DNA from: CAVZMI01 sp050011775
GTDB taxonomy: Bacteria; Bacteroidota; Ignavibacteria; UBA10030; CAVZMI01
DNA: 64,000 bases
Direction: 5' to 3'
Assembly: GCA_050011775.1 (NCBI GenBank)
Contig: JBEKIL010000010.1
Coordinates: 62,001 to 126,000, forward strand
The notes beneath the pieces were generated by a model. It worked only from the letters and a program-made list of their open reading frames with translations, was not told the DNA's origin and did no database searches. The first letter of the stretch is position 1. Every line of letters starts with the position of its first letter. Both the position numbers and the translations under genes were made by a program. Positions 9,923 through 18,431 of this stretch are shown here, in pieces.

Positions 9923-12900
9923 TTATTTCATCAATAGCATTTTCTTTGTAATTCTTGTGCCGTTGGTTGAAAGAGTATAAAAGTAAATTCCTGTCGCAAC
10001 CGGCCGGTGGCGATCGTCAGTGCCGTCCCAGACGGCCGAGAATTTACCCGCCGATTGTCGTGTGTCGACGAGCGTTCGAATCTTAACTCCAAGGACGTTG
10101 GTGATTGCGAGCGTTATGTTTGTCTCCGATGGAAGTTCATAGACGATAACGGTGGTTGGATTGAACGGATTCGGGTAATTCTGTACGAGCCGGATTTCTT
10201 TTGGAACGCCGTCGTTTCGTTCCACCGCATCCGTCAGGAATCCGAACCTACCGACGCCGAACAGTCCGAGCGTCGTGATGCCTCCGCGCGAAACGCTGTA
10301 CGGAGCTGTCGAGAAGTCGGTTGTATAGGCGCCGGTTCCCGCTTCGGTCATATCGGAAAGGAGAAATATTCGCGCGTTGTGGGAGCGATCGGCAGAGAAG
10401 AGCGCATTTTCCAGGGTGGTACTCCAGCCGAACCGCAGTGTATAATTTCCTCCGCCTTGAGAATTCTCATCGATTTTCCAGCACGCGTTGACGCGTCCGC
10501 CGTATGGGGCGGACGAAGTATCGGACGCGACATTCACACCGAGGGTATCGGGTATTCCGGCATTGCTGATCCAAACAGGCGCATAGGTTTTCGCCATCCC
10601 CACGGGGAAAAGCGTTTCCTGCATACCGATCGACGTCAGCTTCAATACACCCGATCCGTCCGTAACTACATATGCCGTCGGGGTTGCATCGGATGTTGAG
10701 GAGGCAGTGAGTGAATTCGCTCCGAGCGTCATTTTTCGTTGGAGTGAAATCGTACCTCCGATCGTTCGGGATGAATGGAGAATGAGCCCGTTTTCGGTGG
10801 CGGCGATGAGATCCTTCGGACCTGCAGCTACGGGGAATTCATTATCCGAGGTCGTCTGCGACATGAATCCCGAGTATTTTAAGGTTGCCGCTGGTCCATA
10901 GGTCAACACATTACCGCCGTTCAAGAGGTGGCCCTTCTTCATCTCCACCATTTCATTGACAACGAGATTTTTCGAGAGCGTCACATTCTGAGAGCAATTA
11001 ATCGTCAAACGTGCAACCGTGTCGGGCAGCGTGCTTCCCGTTACCATGCTTTTTAATCCGTTGAATGTATAGTTCGCCGAAGTGCTGAAGGTGCTGATAC
11101 CCGTCGTGGCAATGGAGGAATCCAATCCTCCCGCATGACCTGTCTGAAATATCGCTCCGGGTTGCAGCCGAAAATTTCCTTCTCCTCCCAGGATACTTGT
11201 TCCGATGTTGAGAATGGCGCCGCTGTCGACTTCAATCGGAAATCCTCCGGGGCCGTACGTCACACCAGAGAGTGTCAATGCCTGGACGACACCATTTCCA
11301 CAAAATACAAATTTCCCATTGCTCCCGGCATCGTTTTGCGTCGCGGCATTTTTTATCGATACATTCCCCCCGTCAAGGTTCCAGATAACGTTACTCCCCG
11401 AGCCTCTGGCAATCGAGAAACTTCCCCCGGTAACGTCGATATCTCCGGTGTGGTTGACGATGACTGACGCGGTTGCATCCTCAGAACCGCATGCCGCGAC
11501 CTGACCGCCCGACTGGACGATATCACCGTTGATATTGATCGTATCACGTTCGCCAGCGACAGGGTTGCAGAAATTCCATCTCCCCGATCCCGTATTCAGG
11601 ATTGTGATGGTGCCGTCGATCGTGTTGCCTTTCCAACCGAGACCAAGGTTATCGGTCTGACCGGGTGAATTCCAGATGATATTGTAAAAATTCTGATTTC
11701 CATTTGTCGGAGCCGAGTCCGTGAGTGCGTCAAGAATGCAGACGGAGCCGCCCCCCCACGTCGCTTGCGGCAGCACTCCTCCATTTTGTTCGTGTAAATA
11801 AGAGCTGCCGTTCCCGAAGAGGATCGATGCTCCGCTTCCCGCCGCGAGGGTTCCAGAACAATTCACGAAACCATTAATGAACATATCCGCACCGCTGATG
11901 TCGAGCAGATCGCCGTGCTGTACCGTCAATGTCTTTCCGGGATTAATGACAAGTCCAGCGCCCTGCGATATCCAGAGTTGGTCGATCGAATCGGTGATTG
12001 CGACTGTAACGGTGTCTCCGCTCTCCACCGAGACGATCTTCGACGTAGTTGACGGCAGCGTTAGTGCCGGGGTGATCCACGAACTCCCGTCGTACCGCTC
12101 CCATGTGTCGATATCGTCCCAGCGGCCGCTTCTGTGTGAGCGGAAACTGCCCGCTGCGGTCAGGTAATTTCGCAGCCACTGCAGAGCCGGACGCTCGGTT
12201 CCATCGGACCGAACCAGGTATGCACCAGTTTGCCACATCGATCCCTGCAGATATCCCCAGAATGTAATGCCTTTCACGCCCGGGTGTGTCCAGAGCACAG
12301 GAAGAACACGCTGCATTTCTGTCAGCTGTATGGTGTCATTTACGATATTGTTTGGTGCCACATCGAACTCGGAAATATAGATCGGCAGACCGGTTGCCGC
12401 GAGTCGGTCCAGATTATACTTGATCGTGTTTGTCGTAGCGCCTTCGAGTTCGAATCGGTGTCCCTGAACACCGATCCCGTCGATCAATCCCCTCTCTTTG
12501 AGAAGGTTGATGATGATAAGGAACGCGTCGGTATTGCTGCTGCTGTTAATGATGCCGAAATCGTTCAGGATGAGTTTCACTCCCGGAGCACAATACTGCC
12601 GTGCCCATCGAAACGCGGTGATGACCCAGTCCCATCCCGTCGTACCGGCTCCACCAAGCGCATTCCGATACTCAGCCTGATTGTGACCCGGAAGAGGCTC
12701 ATTCACCACGTCGATGAAGCTCATTTGCGGGTATCGTTCGCCGACCAGCCGGATAAATTCCTCGACTTCGTGTGCCTGGGAAGCGGAATCGAGCGTCGTG
12801 ATCCACGCCGGTTGTTGTGCCGCCCATATCAAGCAATGATATTTGAACGGAACTCCCCTCTGAATGCAGTATTGATACATTATATCGAGCGTTGACCATG

Positions 12901-13132
12901 AGTAGACACCCCGCTGTGGTTCCACATACATCCACTTCCCGGCGTTTCCGGGCGTGACCTGATTCCAGTACAACTCAAATTTATCAGGGGGATTTCCCGA
13001 ATCGAATACGTTCCCGATAAATTTGTTGTATCCACTTGCCAGCGGTTGCGAGAATACTTGAATCGTCGTAAGCATCAAAAATGCGATGGCGATTATGAAA
13101 ATCTCGTGTCGATAATAGGTTGTTTTTTCCAT
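9923..13132 (-). CDS. T9SS-secreted GH10 endo-1,4-beta-xylanase with long beta-rich extension
   Basis: Extracellular xylanase of 1069 residues. A signal peptide (ending IQVFSQ) leads into a GH10 barrel at about 30-345. The acid/base Glu is E145 in DVVNEP and the nucleophile is E255 in YISEFD; FWGYLQGSMWQ near 294 is a typical late GH10 segment. Residues 350-900 are a long glycine- and asparagine-rich beta region (W-GG, ISGADMFINGF, LNIGTSILGGEG) that looks like a solenoid. The last 90 residues are a T9SS sorting domain (NYPNPFNPTTVIVYELP). GH10 enzymes cut the xylan backbone with retention of configuration. A GAGGAGG site lies about 14 bases before the ATG. The promoter side of this gene is taken up by a dead IS3 element, with 61 bases between them. 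A second, unrelated-looking GH10 lies at 34640. Confidence 0.93.
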   Translation of the reverse strand: MEKTTYYRHEIFIIAIAFLMLTTIQVFSQPLASGYNKFIGNVFDSGNPPDKFELYWNQVTPGNAGKWMYVEPQRGVYSWSTLDIMYQYCIQRGVPFKYHCLIWAAQQPAWITTLDSASQAHEVEEFIRLVGERYPQMSFIDVVNEPLPGHNQAEYRNALGGAGTTGWDWVITAFRWARQYCAPGVKLILNDFGIINSSSNTDAFLIIINLLKERGLIDGIGVQGHRFELEGATTNTIKYNLDRLAATGLPIYISEFDVAPNNIVNDTIQLTEMQRVLPVLWTHPGVKGITFWGYLQGSMWQTGAYLVRSDGTERPALQWLRNYLTAAGSFRSHRSGRWDDIDTWERYDGSSWITPALTLPSTTSKIVSVESGDTVTVAITDSIDQLWISQGAGLVINPGKTLTVQHGDLLDISGADMFINGFVNCSGTLAAGSGASILFGNGSSYLHEQNGGVLPQATWGGGSVCILDALTDSAPTNGNQNFYNIIWNSPGQTDNLGLGWKGNTIDGTITILNTGSGRWNFCNPVAGERDTININGDIVQSGGQVAACGSEDATASVIVNHTGDIDVTGGSFSIARGSGSNVIWNLDGGNVSIKNAATQNDAGSNGKFVFCGNGVVQALTLSGVTYGPGGFPIEVDSGAILNIGTSILGGEGNFRLQPGAIFQTGHAGGLDSSIATTGISTFSTSANYTFNGLKSMVTGSTLPDTVARLTINCSQNVTLSKNLVVNEMVEMKKGHLLNGGNVLTYGPAATLKYSGFMSQTTSDNEFPVAAGPKDLIAATENGLILHSSRTIGGTISLQRKMTLGANSLTASSTSDATPTAYVVTDGSGVLKLTSIGMQETLFPVGMAKTYAPVWISNAGIPDTLGVNVASDTSSAPYGGRVNACWKIDENSQGGGNYTLRFGWSTTLENALFSADRSHNARIFLLSDMTEAGTGAYTTDFSTAPYSVSRGGITTLGLFGVGRFGFLTDAVERNDGVPKEIRLVQNYPNPFNPTTVIVYELPSETNITLAITNVLGVKIRTLVDTRQSAGKFSAVWDGTDDRHRPVATGIYFYTLSTNGTRITKKMLLMK

Positions 13133-13193
13133 TGCTATTTATGATCCTCCTCATTCCTCCCATACTCAAATATCCGGCCATGACAGTTATTCT

Positions 13194-13685
13194 CTAGTAA
13201 CCGAACGGAGAATATAAACCGCCAAGGTCTTTCAGGAGATCTATTTTGTCGTTACTCGTTGCTCGTTGGTGATGCCGAGGTGTGTAGTATAACCGGCTGC
13301 GGTTGATACCAACTAATCGTTATAACCGTGAAATCGGCCGAGGGAGTGATCGGACCATGGTTTTTTCCCTCGTCGCTGGCGTTTTTCAAAAGCTTCATTG
13401 ACATACGTCAGATCGCCGATACATTCCTTCAGCTTCGCGATCTCCCGGTCCTTCACTTTCACGATATCGTTCTTACCGCCGGCTTCAAAACGCTGACGAT
13501 CTGTTTCGATAAACTGTTCGCGCCATTGTCCATTGAAGGACGGAATAGTGTTCGTAAATCCCGTGCCTCCGACAAAACTCGGCAACCGTTATGCTGCAGC
13601 TCATTCCTTCAAGCGCGATTTGGGTCTTTTCTTATTCGGTAAATTGTCGGCGGGACGCTGCTACCTCCTGAGAATGTTCTATCAT
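13194..13685 (-). pseudogene. Decayed IS3-family insertion sequence (OrfA and start of OrfB)
   Basis: Remnant of an IS3-family transposase read on the minus strand. From the ATG at 13685 one frame gives MIEHSQEVAASRRQFTE, a stop, then EKTQIALEGMSCSITVAEFCRRHG, which is the usual OrfA helix-turn-helix start. Near 13560 the homology moves to another frame (WREQFIETDRQRFEAGGKND, then KVKDREIAKLKECIGDLT), the OrfA leucine-zipper part, ending at 13313. A third segment, 13316-13194, reads LVGINRSRLYYTPR and ends SPFGY, matching the start of OrfB. An internal stop, a frameshift and loss of nearly all of OrfB with its DDE residues mean it cannot move. No clear terminal inverted repeats were found. 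It lies just upstream of the GH10 xylanase. Confidence 0.8.
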
Positions 13686-13759
13686 GGCAAAACCTCTTGA
13701 GTCTCTTAAGCCAGACTAACGACAAACACAGTCCGATTCTGTAGACGTGCACTATAAAC

Positions 13760-14794
13760 TCACTTCATAAGCACAATTTTTTTTGTATCGACAAAATTAT
13801 CAGCCTGCAGTCTGCAAAAATAAACACCTGATGCTAAATTTGAAGCATCTAATTTCACACTATGGGTACCTGCTATGAATTCTCCATCTGCTAATTCTCT
13901 TACAACCTGACCCATCATGTTCACGAGCACCAGATGAACATTACTGCGGCGGGGTAGTGCGAATTCAATCGTCGTTGTCGGATTGAAGGGATTAGGATAA
14001 TTTTGTAATAAGCGATATTCCTTTGGAAGGGCTGCAATTGCCTTCTCAACACCGGTAGTACTGGCACCTTTATTGAAAAGAAAAAGCACTTCTTCCGATG
14101 ACAGAGCCTTGTTGTAGATATTAAATTCGAGTATCTCACCCAACCATGTAGAATCATCCTCATATCCGCTTTTGGCAAGATACGCATGAACCGGACTTAG
14201 TGCCGAAATACTATTTTTCGAAGACAGAGGCGTGCTTGCCTGAAGCTGACCGTCAATATACAACGTGATGTCTGTTGCATTAAGCGTGCTCACCATGTGA
14301 TGAAGTTCACCATCATCATATTCGGGGCCGTTTGCGCCTGATTCACCACTCCATGGATTTGATAATACCCCGCAGGAGATTGCCGCACGGCTTTTATTAT
14401 CGCCCCTCGCCGCGCAAAAGAAATAGCCGTTGACACCCACTCTGTTTTGAGTATCACCAAAATAAGCCAGCATAGTATAACCGGTATTTCCATTAGCAAC
14501 CGACCTAAACCATGCTTCAATGGTGACCTCGGTATATGTGTTTATCGCGATTTTATCTGCAGGCATTTCCATATATGCACCAGGATTTACCGCCAGCAGC
14601 GAACCCTCATACACCTCGGCGGTCCCCTTCAACGTACCATTGGCGCCACCAATATGATCATTTGTCGTTCCATCATTGAATGTCCATGAATGGGTCAGAT
14701 TCACAGTCCCCGGATCAACTCCCTGAGCGGTCAAATTAATATGTATGATTACCAACAGTACTAAAAACATAACATAATTTAATTTTTTACTCAT
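13760..14794 (-). CDS. T9SS-secreted LamG/concanavalin A-like lectin protein
   Basis: Secreted protein of 344 residues. The signal peptide is MSKKLNYVMFLVLLVIIHINLTA. Residues about 25-245 form a LamG/Laminin_G_3-like jelly roll (LTHSWTFNDGTTNDHIGGANG, TEVTIEAWFRS, HHMVSTLNATDITLYIDGQL, LGEILEFNIYNKALS). The C-terminal 85 residues are a T9SS sorting domain (NYPNPFNPTTTIEFALP ... ASGVYFCRL). An AGGAGGG site lies ahead of the ATG. It is probably a carbohydrate-binding surface protein. A 7-bp inverted repeat upstream (14901-14923) and the neighbouring XylR-type regulator suggest, without proof, sugar-dependent control. Confidence 0.85.
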   Translation of the reverse strand: MSKKLNYVMFLVLLVIIHINLTAQGVDPGTVNLTHSWTFNDGTTNDHIGGANGTLKGTAEVYEGSLLAVNPGAYMEMPADKIAINTYTEVTIEAWFRSVANGNTGYTMLAYFGDTQNRVGVNGYFFCAARGDNKSRAAISCGVLSNPWSGESGANGPEYDDGELHHMVSTLNATDITLYIDGQLQASTPLSSKNSISALSPVHAYLAKSGYEDDSTWLGEILEFNIYNKALSSEEVLFLFNKGASTTGVEKAIAALPKEYRLLQNYPNPFNPTTTIEFALPRRSNVHLVLVNMMGQVVRELADGEFIAGTHSVKLDASNLASGVYFCRLQADNFVDTKKIVLMK

Positions 14795-14900
14795 ATGTTG
14801 TCCCTCCTAAAAAAAGTGAATGAATCAAATTATTAGAGGACAGAAAACGACGGTGATTATTCTCCTATCATATTCTAAATAATAAATACATAGACGTTCA

Positions 14901-14923
14901 AATAGTAGCCATTTTGTACTATT
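14901..14923. promoter_or_regulatory. Inverted repeat AATAGTA-N9-TACTATT upstream of the LamG gene
   Basis: AATAGTA at 14901-14907 and TACTATT at 14917-14923 form perfect 7-bp arms about 107 bases upstream of the LamG start codon, in an AT-rich region. This is a candidate regulator site; no regulator is known. Confidence 0.35.
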
Positions 14924-14952
14924 AATTAACCAAATAGCGTACGGGCGAGATG

Positions 14953-16092
14953 TCAGAGAGGTTTATGAAATTTACGGAATTCACGTAAGCCGATCCCTTT
15001 TTCTTTTTTGAAAAAGCGGGAAATATGCTCGCAATCCGTAAAATTAAAAGCAGAAGTGATTTGAGAAATAGGCAGGTCAGTTCCTATAAGTAATTTTGAA
15101 ATCAATTCGACGCGAACCTGTTGAATTTCATTGTAGATCGATCTGTGAAAGGATTTTCTGAACCGTTTCTCCAGTGATCGTCTGCTGATGCTGGTTGCTT
15201 TTACGACGTCTTGAACAAGAATTTTATTTTTCGCATTGTTCATTATATAGTGAATTGCCTGGGCGACCTCGGCGTCATCGACAGCAAGAATATCTGAAGA
15301 TTGTCTTTGAACTATATGACTTGGAGTAACCATTATTTGACTTCCAACAATCTTCTTTTTGTTCATTAATTGATCCAATAGTTTTGCAGCTTCAAAACCT
15401 GCAGATTCAACATTTAAAGCAATACTTGTAAGTGGTGGATCTTCTAATTCGCATATCAGCGGGTCATTATCAACACCTATCACTGCAACATCCTCCGGGA
15501 CTCTTAAATTGTCCAATTTACATACCTCCAGTATATGATGTCCACGGTCGTCATTGCAGGCAAATATACCGACAGGTTTTGGCAAACCCGCAATCCATTT
15601 TCTCACATGCTTCTGTTCATTTTCCCAGTTATAGTTTTTAATTTTTTTTGATTGGCGAAAATTATAGGTTTTAATGCCGGCTTCATTATTGAATCGGTTA
15701 AAAAATAATTTACGCCCCTCGGACCAGTCATAATTATCGAAACCACAGAAGGCAAGATTTTTAAAACCTTTTTCAATAAAATGCCTACTTGCCATTTTAG
15801 CGATTGAACGGGAATCTGTTTTTATTACCGGGACATCTTTTGGATATGAAGAATCATGAACAGCAAGGATTGTTGGGATTTTTAGTTTCAGCAATTCTTT
15901 TGATACTAAAGAATCACGCATAATGATTCCGTCCGGTTTCCAGTTAGTTAAATGAGGAATTGACGATTTTAGATCTATCGGCTCATTAAAAAAGGACCAT
16001 GGACCGTTGAGCCTTGAGTAATGGGCAATACCGATAATTAATTGTCTTCCGAATTCGCGTGATGTTTCTAAGAGCAAAACAATCCTTTTCAT
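14953..16092 (-). CDS. xylR: XylR-type transcriptional regulator (LacI-like sensor plus AraC helix-turn-helix)
   Basis: Cytoplasmic regulator of 379 residues with the same plan as Escherichia coli XylR (392 residues). Residues 1-270 are a LacI/periplasmic-binding-like sugar sensor (MKRIVLLLETSREFGRQLI ... VGIFACNDDRGHHILEVC ... DVAVIGVDNDPLICELEDPPLTS). Residues 285-375 hold a two-helix AraC domain (ISRRSLEKRFRK ... ISQITSAFNFTDCEHISRFFKKE). XylR senses D-xylose and activates xylose and xylan genes. Its neighbours here are a GH35 enzyme upstream and xylanase and LamG genes downstream. The start follows a weak GAAAG site. The sugar it senses is inferred from family and context only. Confidence 0.88.
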   Translation of the reverse strand: MKRIVLLLETSREFGRQLIIGIAHYSRLNGPWSFFNEPIDLKSSIPHLTNWKPDGIIMRDSLVSKELLKLKIPTILAVHDSSYPKDVPVIKTDSRSIAKMASRHFIEKGFKNLAFCGFDNYDWSEGRKLFFNRFNNEAGIKTYNFRQSKKIKNYNWENEQKHVRKWIAGLPKPVGIFACNDDRGHHILEVCKLDNLRVPEDVAVIGVDNDPLICELEDPPLTSIALNVESAGFEAAKLLDQLMNKKKIVGSQIMVTPSHIVQRQSSDILAVDDAEVAQAIHYIMNNAKNKILVQDVVKATSISRRSLEKRFRKSFHRSIYNEIQQVRVELISKLLIGTDLPISQITSAFNFTDCEHISRFFKKEKGIGLREFRKFHKPL

Positions 16093-16500
16093 AAACTGTT
16101 TCTTTCAGAAAAAATATTGTTACGTCGTCAAATCAAATCGGATCATTTGAGCTAAAAAATGATAAAGACTTTTTTGCTCCATCTGACCCCCTCCATAATA
16201 CCCTAAATGAGAAATCATACAGGAATCTCAACAAAATCGATAAAACTCGAAAAAAACACTCCTTTTGATTATGTCCCGTTGGGGACACAAATAAATAGTG
16301 AATTGTGAGTTATGAATAGTGAATGAAGAAGAAAGCCGGTTCTTTGGAGCCGACTTTTTCTTTTTTCAGCTACCCTTTTTCACTGCATTGAATCTTATCT
16401 CATTTTTCCTTTTATCAAAAGGAATATACCGAAAACCATCTCTTATATTTTTAACTCACTTTTGATATGGCAGACTCTGAACCGCTACATTGAAGCCATT
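16093..16500. other. Intergenic region between GH35 and XylR genes
   Basis: A gene-free stretch of 408 bases. It holds a small hairpin (GTCCC-GTTG-GGGAC near 16275), an intergenic-repeat-like string around 16296-16325 (GTGAATTGTGAGTTATGAAT) and the hairpin listed at 16332. The part next to 16092 would carry the xylR promoter. No open reading frame of credible coding quality was seen. Confidence 0.5.
16332..16372. terminator. Hairpin with U-rich tail between GH35 and xylR
   Basis: AAAGCCGGTTC pairs with GAGCCGACTTT (one mismatch, one G-U pair) around a four-base loop, then TTTTTCTTTTTTC. The T tract reads on the plus strand; on the minus strand the tail is CTTTCTTCTTC, so it may also serve the GH35 gene ending at 16501. 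Confidence 0.5.
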
Positions 16501-18219
16501 TTATCGGTACTTATAGAGTTTCACTTTCTGAATTCCGAACGATCCGCCTGGCAAATGCATTTGCCTTCCCTGATGATCCTGGTCTCCATTCATGCGACGA
16601 CCTGCAACCCATTTGCCATTGACAAACTTGCCCTCATCGATGCATGCAATCCCTGCGATGGCACTGTCGTCTGTCCGCGATTCAAATGTTACTATGATCC
16701 CGCTGCCGGCAATCAAGAACTCATCCGGAGAGAGCATGATGATCATCCCACCGACCCTCGGCGTATCGACACCGGATCGGAACGCATACCGCCAGCTATA
16801 CTCATGTTTAAAGTTGAAAGTGAAATCTCCGAGTTGAATGCGCTCTGTCTGATTTATGCTATCCAGCAGTACGCCGGCCATCGCTCCCTTTCCCTGGTTC
16901 TCGATGATCAGCTGCTCCAGCTGACGGAGCACATCATATCCCTTTGAAACCTGATTGTTTTCGGGATCATCAAGCGATTCAATCGAGAACGGGCTGTAGC
17001 CCATTGCATTGTGCCGTGCAATCGCATAATAAGCATTAGTTACGCTCTGGTTGTTGGCTGCTTCCGGTATGAATACCGGATTGTTTCGATAATCATATTT
17101 CCCGCACCACTCCTTAAAATTATTGAAATAAATATCGGGCGCCAGAAAATCTATCTCCGGAGCAGCCACCCTCCAGATATCGATAAGATGGGGCAGCGGC
17201 CCTGCACTCGGATATTGCCCGGGCTTGTATCCGGGGCGGATCAGTGCCGCGTTCACATACATGGGTAATGGATATTCTTTTTTTCCCGCTTCCGCCACAT
17301 AGTTCGTATACTTTGCAAAATACCATGCCATGAATAATTCATCTGTTTGCAGGCCCCTCCCAAAAATTTCTTCCCATGTTCCCGATGTTTTGAAATCTGC
17401 CTTCTGCCAAAGTTCATGAATTTCAGGAGCCAATAGCTCTTTATTCTTCTGAAGATAGTTCATTAACTCTGTCGGCACGTGTTCCGAGAAATGTTTATTC
17501 GCCTCCTTACAGTAATCCCTTGCATCGGGAATCATGCCGATCTCGTTCTCGACCTGTACCATGATAACAGTGTGGTTTATGCCGTCCACCATGCGGATAT
17601 GTTTCACAAATGCGGCGAAAGCGCGGGCATCCGCATTCCTGTTCTCATCGCTGAACGGAGTAAGTATCTCCTCAGCCATGCCTTCCTTAGTGCGTGCACG
17701 TGGAAATTGCCGCTGATCCGTTTTGATCCAAAGAGGGACATAGCACGACATGCTGTTCTTCCAGGTACCGAACCAGAGGAAGACAACTTTCAGATCATAT
17801 TGCCTGGCTGAATGAATAATACTATCGACCAGCGCAAAATCGAATTCCCCTTCCTGTGGCTCCAGGAGTTCCCAATACACCGGAACCAACGCAGTATTCA
17901 AATGCATCTTTACCAACTTGGGCCAGATGAGTCTCATATATTCCAGATCTGATGCACTTGAATTTCCTAATTCCCCGGCAAGCATCAGGAATGGTTTTCC
18001 ATCGACGATGAGCTGAGTTGCAGTGCCTTGTGTCCTTAAATGAGGAATGCCGGATACGCCATCAGTACTACTGATCTGTGCGTTCGCAGGAAGGAGCAAC
18101 GATAATAATACAAAAAGAACCGAGAAGAACTTCACACTTGGAGTTTCAATTTTGATTTTGGATTTTTTATCTTCATAGGAAATTGTTTTATCGACTTTTG
18201 GAAAATATTTATTTTCCAT
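16501..18219 (-). CDS. GH35 beta-galactosidase-like enzyme with C-terminal DUF5597-type domain
   Basis: Exported glycoside hydrolase of 572 residues. It hydrolyses a non-reducing terminal sugar, probably beta-galactose, from oligosaccharides. After a charged stretch of about 29 residues comes a hydrophobic signal (KFFSVLFVLLSLLLPANAQ). The GH35 barrel has the acid/base motif QVENEIG near residue 225, and NPVFIPEAAN near 386 carries the likely nucleophile. The C-terminal part (FKHEYSWRYAFRSG ... GMIIMLSPDEFLIAG) resembles the DUF5597 domain of xyloglucan-active members. I chose the ATG at 18219, ten bases after AAGGAAGG. A GTG just before the hydrophobic stretch (VKFF) is an alternative that would remove the odd N-terminal extension. 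It carries no T9SS tail, so it is probably periplasmic. Confidence 0.82.
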   Translation of the reverse strand: MENKYFPKVDKTISYEDKKSKIKIETPSVKFFSVLFVLLSLLLPANAQISSTDGVSGIPHLRTQGTATQLIVDGKPFLMLAGELGNSSASDLEYMRLIWPKLVKMHLNTALVPVYWELLEPQEGEFDFALVDSIIHSARQYDLKVVFLWFGTWKNSMSCYVPLWIKTDQRQFPRARTKEGMAEEILTPFSDENRNADARAFAAFVKHIRMVDGINHTVIMVQVENEIGMIPDARDYCKEANKHFSEHVPTELMNYLQKNKELLAPEIHELWQKADFKTSGTWEEIFGRGLQTDELFMAWYFAKYTNYVAEAGKKEYPLPMYVNAALIRPGYKPGQYPSAGPLPHLIDIWRVAAPEIDFLAPDIYFNNFKEWCGKYDYRNNPVFIPEAANNQSVTNAYYAIARHNAMGYSPFSIESLDDPENNQVSKGYDVLRQLEQLIIENQGKGAMAGVLLDSINQTERIQLGDFTFNFKHEYSWRYAFRSGVDTPRVGGMIIMLSPDEFLIAGSGIIVTFESRTDDSAIAGIACIDEGKFVNGKWVAGRRMNGDQDHQGRQMHLPGGSFGIQKVKLYKYR

Positions 18220-18375
18220 CAATACGAATCCTTCCTTTTTCTAAATATATAATTCTTCCTCGCCAAAATTTATATCACCAATTCACCCTTTTTTCAAGTG
18301 ACAAGAAAACGATCGAAAATACGATAGGCTTATAAAGTGGGAGGATAAAATATCCTTATTTCACCAACACCATAT

Positions 18376-18415
18376 ACAAAAACAAGTGCGACTCACTTTC
18401 AAGGTGAGTCGCACT
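18376..18415 (-). terminator. Strong terminator after the FG-GAP/FnIII gene
   Basis: AGTGCGACTCAC and GTGAGTCGCACT form a perfect 12-bp stem with a 7-base loop at 18385-18415. On the minus strand it is followed by TGTTTTTGTAT. It lies 17 bases past the stop at 18432. Confidence 0.88.
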
Positions 18416-18431
18416 CGCAACTAAGAAAATA

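Noticed and set aside
10007..10699. 230-codon plus-strand frame opposite the GH10 xylanase
   Set aside because: Antisense to a well-supported gene, no ribosome-binding site, low-complexity basic product.
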